Part shown: positions 1 to 5,356 of the stretch, piece after piece
Layout of the letters: the number at the start of each line of letters is the position of its first letter
Position numbering within the stretch: position 1 is the stretch's first letter
NCBI GenBank assembly: GCA_947631215.1
Contig: CANRKN010000110.1
Coordinates: 1-6,849 of the forward strand
DNA length: 6,849 nt
Direction: 5' to 3'
Origin: an uncultured Oscillospiraceae bacterium
GTDB taxonomy: Bacteria; Bacillota_A; Clostridia; Oscillospirales; Oscillospiraceae
Made by a program: the position numbers and the translations under genes
The notes under the pieces: generated by a model
Database searches by the model: none
What the model saw: only the letters and a program-made list of their open reading frames with translations
Told to the model about the DNA's origin: nothing

Positions 1-494
1 ATGTCGGCCTTTGTAAAGCCGACCTGCCGCAAGGGACTTTTGATCCCCAGCTCCGCCACTGCCTGCAGGCCGGGGCGATAATCTCCGTTGTCGTCCAGAT
101 TGGAGCCCTCCGCAATACAGGCGATGGCCTCGTCATTGGCGATCTTGGTGATCTTCTCGAAGAGCTCGTGCTTGCACAGATAGCAGCGGTTTTTAGGATT
201 CTGGGAAAAGCCCTCGATTTGCAGCTCCTCCGAATCACAGATGATGTGCCGGATGCCGTGCGTTTTGCAAAACGCCTTTGCCTCGTTCAGCTCCCTCTCG
301 GGGAAGGAGCAGGAGCGGGCCGTGACGGCAATGGCCTTATCCCCCAGCGCCTCATGGGCGGCGAAGAGCAGGAACGTGGAGTCCACGCCGCCGGAAAAGG
401 CCACCGCCACGCTGCCCATCCCCTGCAGGTATTTTTTCAGCTCCTCATACTTCCACAGCTGCTCCGCTGTGGGGTCCGCAAGTGTTCGTTCCAT
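1..494 (-). CDS. larE: LarE-type ATP-dependent sulfur transferase (N-terminal part, cut by window edge)
   Basis: PP-loop ATPase of the LarE family. In lactate racemase cofactor (NPN) synthesis, LarE adenylates the pyridinium dicarboxylate substrate and inserts sulfur. The 164 visible residues contain the PP-loop SGGVDST (34-40), the family-typical NRCYLCK segment (102-108), the EGSN.DD..DYRPG block (129-142) and a SPLR motif (153-156). Full-length family members are roughly 270 residues, so about 110 are missing. They would include the position of the sacrificial cysteine (Cys176 in Lactiplantibacillus plantarum LarE), so one cannot tell whether this is the sacrificial or the iron-sulfur (three-cysteine) type. 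The ATG at 494 lies 4 bases after the stop of the upstream gene. Its GGAGG is inside that gene's last codons, which suggests translational coupling. No larB, larC or racemase gene is in view, so a role in nickel-pincer cofactor synthesis is not shown. Family assignment is confident; pathway is open. Confidence 0.88.
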   Translation of the reverse strand, partial: MERTLADPTAEQLWKYEELKKYLQGMGSVAVAFSGGVDSTFLLFAAHEALGDKAIAVTARSCSFPERELNEAKAFCKTHGIRHIICDSEELQIEGFSQNPKNRCYLCKHELFEKITKIANDEAIACIAEGSNLDDNGDYRPGLQAVAELGIKSPLRQVGFTKAD

Positions 495-498
495 GTTT

Positions 499-1284
499 TT
501 ATACCTCCGTGTACTCCGTGCCCCGCCTTGTTCCCGCCGTCAGGTCCTTAACGACCTCCCCGGCGATGATGAGCCCCGCCACGGAGGGGACAAAGGCCGT
601 ACTGCCGGGAATATCCCGGCGGTCGGTGCAATGGCGCTTGGTGCCCGGCGGACAGATGCAGTGGGCGCGGCAGCTGATGGCCATATCCTCGATGGGCCGG
701 ATGGGCTGTTCCTCGGACCAGACCACCTTCAGCTTTTTGACGCCGCGCTTGCGAAGCTCGTGCCGCATGACCCGCGCCAGCGGGTCCACCCTCGTCTCGT
801 AGATGTCCGATACCCGGAAGGCAGTGGGGTCCAGCTTGTTCCCGGCGCCCATACAGCTGATGATGGGGGTGCCGCTCTCGGCGCACTTCATCACCAGCGC
901 GATCTTGGCCGAGACAGTGTCCACCGCGTCCACCACGTAATCATAATCGGCAAAAGAAAACGTGTCGGCGTTTTCTGGCAGGAAGAAGCAGGTATGCACC
1001 CGCACGTCCGCCTGGGGATTGATGTCCAGAATGCGCTCCCGCATGACCTCCGCCTTGAGCCTGCCCACCGTGGAGCGGGTGGCGTGGATCTGCCGGTTCA
1101 GGTTGGTGAGGCACACCCGGTCGTCGTCCACCAGGTCGAAGGCCCCCACGCCGCTGCGGCACAGCGCCTCGCACACATAGCCGCCCACGCCGCCGATGCC
1201 GAACACGGCCACCCTGGACCGGGCCAGCGCCTGCATGGCCTCTTTCCCGAAGAGCAGCTCCGTCCTTGAAAACTGGTCAAGCAT
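499..1284 (-). CDS. tcdA: tRNA threonylcarbamoyladenosine dehydratase (TcdA/CsdL), ThiF/MoeB/HesA E1-like
   Basis: E1-like, ATP-using enzyme of 261 residues, close to E. coli TcdA in length. The known family reaction is dehydration of t6A37 to cyclic ct6A37 in tRNAs that read ANN codons. Visible hallmarks are the nucleotide-binding glycine motif G-I-G-G-V-G-G (29-35), the acidic strand end VDDD (52-55), NLNRQ (61-65) with the conserved Arg64, a conserved Lys77, and the VVDAVDT block (117-123) that positions ATP and magnesium. The C-terminal segment FVPSVAGL followed by an AGEV helix is typical of the family. The ATG at 1284 has a GAGGTG box overlapping the TGA of the ABC ATPase gene, and the gap between the two genes is 9 bases. 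Placement after an amino-acid ABC transporter and before larE is unusual. TcdA normally works with the cysteine desulfurase CsdA and its acceptor CsdE, neither of which is visible. A different ThiF-like role, for example with LarE, cannot be excluded. Confidence 0.88.
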   Translation of the reverse strand: MLDQFSRTELLFGKEAMQALARSRVAVFGIGGVGGYVCEALCRSGVGAFDLVDDDRVCLTNLNRQIHATRSTVGRLKAEVMRERILDINPQADVRVHTCFFLPENADTFSFADYDYVVDAVDTVSAKIALVMKCAESGTPIISCMGAGNKLDPTAFRVSDIYETRVDPLARVMRHELRKRGVKKLKVVWSEEQPIRPIEDMAISCRAHCICPPGTKRHCTDRRDIPGSTAFVPSVAGLIIAGEVVKDLTAGTRRGTEYTEV

Positions 1285-1293
1285 TCCCGCACC

Positions 1294-2034
1294 TCAGTAT
1301 TCAAACGTCCGGAGGAATTGCCGGGCCCGCTCTGTGGCCGGCCTATCGAAGAACGCCCTGGGCTCCCGGCTCTCCTCCACGATATGGCCGCCCTCCAAAA
1401 AGATGACCCGGTCCGCGATGGCTCTGGCGAAGGCCATCTCATGGGTCACGATCAGCATGGTGCTGCCGCTTCTGGCCAGGGCCAGCACCACCTGGAGCAC
1501 CTCATGGACCATCTCCGGGTCCAGGGCGGCGGTGATCTCATCCAGCAGCAATATCTCCGGGTGCATGATGAGGGCCCGGACGATGGCCACCCGCTGCTTC
1601 TGTCCGCCGGATAGCTGCCGGGGATAGTCGTCCTTCCGGTCGGCAAGGCCCACCCGGTCCAGCAGCTCCAGGGCCTCCCTCTCCGCCTCGGCCCTCTGCC
1701 GCTTCTGTACCTTCAAGGGGGCCAGCAGGATATTTTCCAATATGCTCTTGTGGGGGAACAGGTCATAGCTCTGGAAGACCATGCCTATCTTCTGGCGCAG
1801 CCGGGAGATATCCTTGGCCCCGCGCCGCACCGGCTCCCCGTCCAGCAGCACCTCGCCGCCCTGGATATCCTCCAGGGCGTTGACGCACCGCAGAAGGGTG
1901 CTCTTGCCGCAGCCGGAGGGACCGATCACGACCACCACCTCGCCCCTGTTCACGGCCAGGTCCAGGCCGTCCAGAACGACATGCTCTCCGTATGCCTTCT
2001 TCAAATTCTTTATTTCAAGCAGGGCGTTTTCCAT
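1294..2034 (-). CDS. Polar amino acid ABC transporter ATPase (GlnQ/TcyC type)
   Basis: Cytoplasmic ATPase that powers the importer encoded by the preceding genes; at 246 residues it has the usual length for GlnQ-type subunits. All motifs are intact: Walker A GPSGCGKST (38-46), Q-loop Gln88, ABC signature LSGGQ (141-145), Walker B ILLLDE (161-166) with catalytic Glu166, D-loop ALDPE (170-174) and switch His198 in THE. The Walker B flank reads DEITAALDPE, whereas most GlnQ proteins have proline at the third position. This substitution also occurs in functional members and does not suggest loss of activity. The ATG at 2034 is 3 bases after the permease stop. The best upstream purine tract, GAGGTG, is about 12 bases away, so expression probably relies on coupling. 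Orthology to GlnQ, TcyC or TcyN cannot be decided from motifs; a cysteine or cystine substrate is inferred from the binding protein. Confidence 0.95.
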   Translation of the reverse strand: MENALLEIKNLKKAYGEHVVLDGLDLAVNRGEVVVVIGPSGCGKSTLLRCVNALEDIQGGEVLLDGEPVRRGAKDISRLRQKIGMVFQSYDLFPHKSILENILLAPLKVQKRQRAEAEREALELLDRVGLADRKDDYPRQLSGGQKQRVAIVRALIMHPEILLLDEITAALDPEMVHEVLQVVLALARSGSTMLIVTHEMAFARAIADRVIFLEGGHIVEESREPRAFFDRPATERARQFLRTFEY

Positions 2035-2037
2035 CGC

Positions 2038-2712
2038 CTATGCCCACCTCTTTTCCAAATAGCTCGCCAGCCGGCTGATGGGCCAGCAGATGGCGAAATA
2101 CAAAAGCATCACCACCGCGAACAGGCCGAAGGCCGCGTTGGGCGATGCCTTCCGGTTGGCCTCGATGATCTGCTGGGCCACTTTCAGCACCTCCACCATG
2201 CCGATCATCATGACCAGGCTGGTGGTCTTGATCATGCGGGTGATGAGATTGATGGACAGGGGGATCAGCCGCCGCACCGTCTGGGGCAGGATCACGTACC
2301 GGTACACCTGCCCGGTGGTCAGGCCCAGCGCCTCGGCGCTCTCATACTGGATGCGGGGGATGCTGATGAGGGCCCCGCGGACCAGATCGCCCATCTCCGC
2401 CGTGCCCCAGAAGCTGAACACGATAATGGCGGAGGCCTCGGAGGACAGGTCCCATCCGAACACGCGGGTGGTGCCGAAGTAGACCACGAACAGCAGCACC
2501 ATCTGGGGCATGATGCGCACGATCTCCAGATATACCCGGAACACGGCCTTCAGGACGCGGCTCCTGCCGGTCATGAGCACGCCCATCACCAGCCCCAGCA
2601 CGATGCTGATGGCCACGGAGATGAGGCTGATGCGCACGGCCACCCAGAGCCCGCCCAGGAGCCGGACAAAGTTCCTGCCCTTGAAAAGGACGTCAAGGCC
2701 CAAACTCTGCAT
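2038..2712 (-). CDS. Polar amino acid ABC transporter permease, second subunit (HisMQ/PAAT family)
   Basis: Inner-membrane permease of 224 residues with hydrophobic segments at about 22-47, 56-80, 93-103, 147-172 and 195-212. The cytoplasmic coupling loop (EAA motif), which docks on the ATPase, is at about 124-145 and contains ESAEALGLT and YRYVILPQ. The frame can be extended to a TTG at 2733, but the ATG at 2712 is preferred: it has a strong AAGGAGG seven bases upstream, and the longer form would translate that ribosome binding site. With this start the gene overlaps the end of the first permease by 20 bases. The two permeases differ in sequence, so they probably form a heterodimer. The stop is TAG and the ATPase gene follows after 3 bases. 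Confidence 0.93.
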   Translation of the reverse strand: MQSLGLDVLFKGRNFVRLLGGLWVAVRISLISVAISIVLGLVMGVLMTGRSRVLKAVFRVYLEIVRIMPQMVLLFVVYFGTTRVFGWDLSSEASAIIVFSFWGTAEMGDLVRGALISIPRIQYESAEALGLTTGQVYRYVILPQTVRRLIPLSINLITRMIKTTSLVMMIGMVEVLKVAQQIIEANRKASPNAAFGLFAVVMLLYFAICWPISRLASYLEKRWA

Positions 2713-3352
2713 GGCGCAGCCTCCTTTCCACAATGCTGCCCAGCACGGACACCGGCAGCAGCATGATGAGGTAGAACACCACCAGCAGCGTCAGGCACTC
2801 CATGGTCTTGGCGTACATGCCGATCAGGTCCTTGGCCGTGAACATCAGGTCCATGAGGCTGATGGTGGAGAACACGCTGGTCTCCTTCAGGAGAAAGATC
2901 ACGTTGGCGATGAGCCCCGGCACGCTCCGGGATACGGCCTGGGGCAATATCACATACCGAAACGCCTGCATACGGGTCATGCCCAGGCTCTCGGCGCTCT
3001 CCGACTGGATGGGGGCGATGCTCTCCAGGCCGCTGCGGATGGTCTCGGCCATATACGCGCCGCCCAGCAGCCCCAGCCCCAGCACGCCGCAGACCGCCGG
3101 GCGCATGCGCAGGCCGATCTTCGGCAGGGCGAAGTACAGGAAAAACAGCTGCACCAGCAGAGGCGTGTTGCGGAAAAGCTCGATGTACGCCGCCGTGATC
3201 TGCCGCAGCACCGGCAGGCGCAGATGCAGTATCACCGCGCCGAGGGCGCCCAGCAAAAACGCAAACAGGACGCCCTGCCAGCCGATCCTTACGGTCAGCC
3301 CCAGCGCGTCCCAAAAAAGCGGCAGATACTCCCGCATCGCCTCAAAGTCCAT
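2693..3352 (-). CDS. Polar amino acid ABC transporter permease, first subunit (HisMQ/PAAT family)
   Basis: Inner-membrane permease of 219 residues with hydrophobic segments at about 22-43, 56-78, 86-103, 143-160 and 185-206. RNTPLLVQLFF (61-71) is typical of the family. The EAA coupling loop is at about 117-138 and contains ESAESLGMT and FRYVILPQ. A longer frame begins with TTG at 3394, but that would start inside a large hairpin. The ATG at 3352 has AGAGGAG at normal distance and gives the usual family N-terminus, so it is chosen. It forms one importer with the binding protein upstream and the permease and ATPase downstream. The 79-base gap before it holds a strong hairpin that may lower its expression relative to the binding protein. 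Confidence 0.93.
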   Translation of the reverse strand: MDFEAMREYLPLFWDALGLTVRIGWQGVLFAFLLGALGAVILHLRLPVLRQITAAYIELFRNTPLLVQLFFLYFALPKIGLRMRPAVCGVLGLGLLGGAYMAETIRSGLESIAPIQSESAESLGMTRMQAFRYVILPQAVSRSVPGLIANVIFLLKETSVFSTISLMDLMFTAKDLIGMYAKTMECLTLLVVFYLIMLLPVSVLGSIVERRLRHAEFGP

Positions 3353-3374
3353 ATAGTCCCACTCCTCTGAAACG

Positions 3375-3410
3375 GGGCGGGCAGAGACGTGCAAGCGTCG
3401 CTGCCCGCCC
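3375..3410 (-). other. Strong intergenic hairpin between binding-protein and permease genes
   Basis: GGGCGGGCAG (3375-3384) is perfectly complementary to CTGCCCGCCC (3401-3410). After one mismatch, GACG (3386-3389) pairs with CGTC (3396-3399), leaving a six-base loop. On the coding strand the stem is followed by CGTTTC, not by a real T-run, so it is a poor rho-independent terminator. More likely it stabilises the 3' end of the upstream message or causes partial termination, giving excess binding protein over permease. This arrangement is common in solute-binding-protein operons; the function here is inferred. Confidence 0.7.
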
Positions 3411-3431
3411 TATGCTTTTTCTATTCTATGC

Positions 3432-4307
3432 TCATTCGCCGGCAGGCGTCTCAGTGGCCTCGGCGGCCGTCACGCCGCCCTCTACCACCAGGGTGTCCTC
3501 ATAGTCCGCGCCGTAGACGTCCAGCAGTGTGGCCTCGTAGTCGGCGTGGAAGAACTCCTCCTCGCCCAGGGCCTCGATCTCGTCGTTCAGCCAATCCAGC
3601 AGCGTGGTATTGCCCTTGGTGACGGCGGGGGCGATGGTGTCCGCGCTGCCCAGGGAGGGGATACCCACCACGAAGCCGGGATTCTCGATGGCGAAGGCGA
3701 TGACCTCCGTGTTGTCGTTGGCCCAAGCCACGCCGTTGCCGTTCTCCAGAGCGGTCTTGGCCTCGGCATAGGCGTCGTATTTCTGCAGCTTGATGTCGGG
3801 ATTGTTCTTTACAAGATAGGTCTCGGCGGTGGTGCCGGAGATGACGATCACCTGGTCATCCTCACCGATGTCGTCCAGACTCTCGATCACCGCGTCCTCC
3901 GGGGAGACCACGCCCAGCGCCACGTTCATGTAGGGCAGGGCGAAGTCCACTTCCTCCGCCCGCTCCTCGGTGACGGTGAAGTTGGCCAGGATGATGTCCA
4001 CCTTGCCGGTCTGCAGATACTCGATGCGGCTGGCGGCCTCCGTGGAGACGAAGTTGACCTCCACGCCCAGGTCCTCGCCGATGCGCTTGGCGAAGTACAC
4101 GTCGTAGCCCTGGTAGTCGCCGTTTTCATCCACATAGCCGAAGGGGCTCTTGTCGGAGAACACGCCGATGTTGATGACGCCGCTCTCTTTGATCTCATCC
4201 AGGGTCCGGAAATCGCCCTCGGCGGCATAGGCGAAAGAGGAAAAAGAAAATGCGAAGGCAAAAGTGATGGCGGCGGTGATAACGCGCCGGAAAATAGCTT
4301 TCTTCAT
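3432..4307 (-). CDS. CjaA-like (cysteine-type) ABC transporter substrate-binding protein, family 3
   Basis: Extracytoplasmic binding protein of 291 residues that delivers ligand to the two permeases. A Sec signal peptide is visible: KK/RR (2-8), a hydrophobic stretch at 9-26, and a likely cleavage at AYA|AEG (after 28). The mature part has the type II periplasmic fold. GVFSDKSPFGYVDE (48-61) is its first strand and loop, ANFTVTEERAEEVDFALPY (108-126) contains Arg116, the expected ligand-carboxylate residue, and NDNT (197-200) contains Asp198, the expected ligand-amino residue. The whole chain, including GTTAETY and DTIAPAV, resembles Campylobacter jejuni CjaA (Cj0982), a known cysteine-binding protein, so cysteine or cystine is the favoured ligand. 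This match is from memory, not alignment. No lipobox cysteine is present, which is odd for a Gram-positive. A short acidic/alanine-rich tail follows the usual family end near EGG. The ATG at 4307 has GGAGG eight bases upstream and is served by P2 and possibly P1. Confidence 0.92.
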   Translation of the reverse strand: MKKAIFRRVITAAITFAFAFSFSSFAYAAEGDFRTLDEIKESGVINIGVFSDKSPFGYVDENGDYQGYDVYFAKRIGEDLGVEVNFVSTEAASRIEYLQTGKVDIILANFTVTEERAEEVDFALPYMNVALGVVSPEDAVIESLDDIGEDDQVIVISGTTAETYLVKNNPDIKLQKYDAYAEAKTALENGNGVAWANDNTEVIAFAIENPGFVVGIPSLGSADTIAPAVTKGNTTLLDWLNDEIEALGEEEFFHADYEATLLDVYGADYEDTLVVEGGVTAAEATETPAGE

Positions 4308-4330
4308 GGTAAGACCTCCAAATCCAATTC

Positions 4331-4359
4331 ATTATATTGCATTATCATACGGTTGTAAA
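4331..4359 (-). promoter_or_regulatory. P2, sigma-70/SigA-type promoter of the transporter operon
   Basis: On the minus strand TTTACA (4359-4354) and a perfect TATAAT (4336-4331) are separated by exactly 17 bases. The predicted start near 4324 gives a very short leader of roughly 17 bases before the binding-protein ATG, just enough for the GGAGG at 4319-4315. It lies downstream of the terminator at 4383, so it can drive the operon independently of the attenuated P1 transcript. Confidence 0.8.
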
Positions 4360-4382
4360 GCTTACATGACCGAATCGAGCAC

Positions 4383-4411
4383 AAAAAAGCCGGGGCTTCA
4401 TAAGCTCCCGG
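4383..4411 (-). terminator. Rho-independent terminator in the operon leader (attenuator terminator)
   Basis: On the minus strand CCGGGAGCTT (4411-4402) pairs with AAGCCCCGG (4398-4390): nine base pairs with one bulged A and a three-base loop. It is followed by C and six Ts (4388-4383), a textbook intrinsic terminator. Flanking AAAAGCC (4425-4419) could add an outer stem with GGCTTTT. It lies between P1 and the binding-protein gene, with no ordinary-sized gene ending at it, which is the layout of a leader attenuator. Alternatively it ends a separate short RNA or small-protein gene. Confidence 0.8.
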
Positions 4412-4505
4412 GCACATGGCTTTTGCATTTCCAGTTATGAAATGTCAAACATCGGCGCAACAAAGGAAAGACGAATGCACCTGGCCATGGAAACATGCCC
4501 GGGAG
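4405..4505 (-). promoter_or_regulatory. Antiterminator stem competing with the leader terminator
   Basis: The minus-strand segment CTCCCGGGCA (4505-4496) is perfectly complementary to TGCCCGGGAG (4414-4405). A further six pairs, CATGGC (4489-4484) with GCCATG (4420-4415), form if TGTTTC (4495-4490) bulges out. The resulting 16 pairs use GGGAG, most of the 5' arm of the terminator, so the two structures exclude each other. The upstream arm can also fold locally (GGCATG, loop TTTC, CATGGCC with one bulged G), giving a third alternative. Complementarity is directly visible; a switching function is inferred. Confidence 0.6.
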
Positions 4506-4558
4506 GAACTCATTCGACAACACGCGATGATAACACGAGAAGCATATGTCCTGTTCAC
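4445..4558 (-). CDS. Candidate cysteine-rich leader peptide, 37 residues
   Basis: A short frame starting with GTG at 4558, nine bases after the strong ribosome binding site AGGAAAGGAG (4577-4568), and ending in TGA at 4447-4445, just before the terminator. The peptide has five cysteines in 37 residues, including two adjacent pairs: Cys13-Cys14, Cys22 and Cys33-Cys34. Codons 18-21 form the core of the antiterminator arm, so a ribosome paused at Cys13-Cys14 would sit just upstream of that arm. This fits a peptide that senses cysteinyl-tRNA ahead of a probable cyst(e)ine importer. Against it: GTG start, no known homologue, and another frame over the same bases is also cysteine-rich. An ATG at 4563 in a different frame encodes only two codons before a stop. 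Its spacing of four bases from the same ribosome binding site is poorer. Confidence 0.42.
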   Translation of the reverse strand: MNRTYASRVIIACCRMSSSRACFHGQVHSSFLCCADV

Positions 4559-4605
4559 TGCATCCCACTCCTTTCCTGCATCGTTGCTCAGATTCGACGG
4601 TTGCT

Positions 4606-4634
4606 ACTATACGCCCATTAACCTATCTTGTCAA
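4606..4634 (-). promoter_or_regulatory. P1, near-consensus sigma-70/SigA promoter driving the leader
   Basis: On the minus strand a perfect TTGACA (4634-4629), a 17-base spacer and TATAGT (4611-4606). The predicted transcription start is close to 4599, giving a leader of about 215 bases up to the terminator at 4383. It is the strongest promoter match in the window and lies just downstream of the mobile-element debris, on the same strand as the transporter operon. Confidence 0.82.
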
Positions 4635-4639
4635 TAGGT
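4621..4639. promoter_or_regulatory. Inverted repeat over the P1 -35 box (candidate operator)
   Basis: ACCTAT (4621-4626) and ATAGGT (4634-4639) are perfect inverted 6-mers separated by seven bases, and the P1 -35 hexamer lies in the spacer and edge of one arm. A dimeric repressor bound here would block RNA polymerase. Location and symmetry are seen; regulator identity is not. An Rrf2-family (CymR/IscR-like) cysteine or Fe-S sensor would suit the operon content but is a guess. Confidence 0.5.
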
Positions 4640-4712
4640 AAATAGGAAAATTTTTAGTGGCCTCACATCGCTTCACGGCACCTATCTTTTTTATAGAGCT
4701 CATTCAACGTCT

Positions 4713-5153
4713 TTATCGCTCCAGTTCCCTGTGCTTTGTCTCTCGTTTCTGTTGGCGGCCTGTTATTTTTTCTGGCCGCTGCGCTCTCTCGCCCAGCATA
4801 TCCCGCACATCCAGCTTGCTGTCATATAACGTGACAGCCTTGAACTCATCGCCGTAGGCGGCCTGCAGGCGGGAAGAGGCGGCGCGTTCCCGTTCCGGGC
4901 GCAGGGCCAGGCGGGCAGCCAGCAGTTCATCAGGGTCCGGGCCCTTGGCCTGCTCCTTCAACTCGGCATACTGCTTCAGCGCGTCATTCAGCTCAGCGGT
5001 GCATTTCTGCTCCTGCTGACCCAGCGCGGCAAGATCGGATTCCATCGCAGTAATGTCCTTTTTCACCGCGCCTATATGCTCTGGAACGTGATCTCCGCAA
5101 CTGGTCTCCTCTTGCTCATTTGGCTTGTCCTTCTCCCGCTCACGTATTCTTTC
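4713..5153 (-). pseudogene. C-terminal remnant of a probable MobA/MobL-type mobilization relaxase
   Basis: An open frame of 146 codons ends in TAA at 4713-4715. It is open back to a TGA at 5156-5154 and has no convincing start. A GTG at 5066 without a good ribosome binding site gives 117 residues. The chain is very rich in Glu, Lys, Gln, Arg and Ala and looks like coiled coil, followed by ALRPERE, YGDEFKAVTLYDSK and DVRDMLGE. This end resembles the C-terminal tails of MobA/MobL relaxases on Clostridia mobilizable elements, as I remember them. No relaxase catalytic histidine triad or tyrosine is present, so the active N-terminal domain is missing. I treat it as the residue of an integrated and mostly deleted mobile element. 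It could instead be a short coiled-coil hypothetical protein. It has no obvious role in the neighbouring operons. Confidence 0.5.
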
Positions 5154-5356
5154 TCACGGACATCGTTTACTTTGGACTGCGTTGCTCTGTTGCTTCAGAA
5201 ATATATCCATGACGTCGGCACAAAGCCCCTGACGGTCATCATTCAGCCCAGTATTGAGGACCCCTATTGCGACCGGGCGGCCCGCACGGTTTATCTCAAA
5301 ACTACATAGGGACGAAGAGAATCACCTCTATTCGGGTCACTTTATACACTACATGA
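5154..5356. other. Segment without a recognisable gene between two gene remnants
   Basis: About 200 bases joining the truncated relaxase frame to the antitoxin remnant. The longest reading is on the plus strand from about 5155 to 5309 and includes QKYIHDVGTK, TVIIQPSIEDPY and a stop at 5307-5309. It has no start codon with a ribosome binding site and matches no family I know. It may be another broken gene brought together by deletions. I see no insertion-sequence ends or tRNA. Confidence 0.4.

Noticed and set aside
241..1269. Long plus-strand frame, and similar long plus-strand frames at 1750-2766, 2510-3370, 3546-4358 and 5557-6603
   Set aside because: They are antisense to well-recognised genes in GC-rich DNA, are rich in His, Gln, Gly and Ala, have no ribosome binding sites and match no family.
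1561..1567. Non-consensus Walker B flank DEIT in the ATPase as a sign of inactivation
   Set aside because: Catalytic glutamate, D-loop and switch histidine are intact and the isoleucine variant occurs in functional members of the family.
2038..2733. Longer second permease starting with TTG at 2733, and longer first permease starting with TTG at 3394
   Set aside because: Both longer forms translate through a ribosome binding site or hairpin, and the internal ATGs at 2712 and 3352 have well-spaced ribosome binding sites and normal family N-termini.
4402..4570. Alternative minus-strand frame over the leader (GTG at 4570, five cysteines, CFSC motif), which could be a small metal-binding protein
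   Set aside because: Its start lies inside the ribosome binding site, it has no ribosome binding site of its own, and it runs into the terminator stem. The frame starting at 4558 is better placed, but this one weakens the argument from cysteine count.
4383..4600. T-box, SAM or other known cysteine/methionine riboswitch in the leader
   Set aside because: I could not find a T-box GGTGG-type core sequence, an S-box-like conserved core or another known riboswitch signature. A covariance-model (Rfam) search would settle it.
4657..4857. Plus-strand frame of 66 codons opposite the relaxase remnant
   Set aside because: It has no ribosome binding site, has serine/arginine-rich antisense composition, and the opposite strand has the better coding signal.
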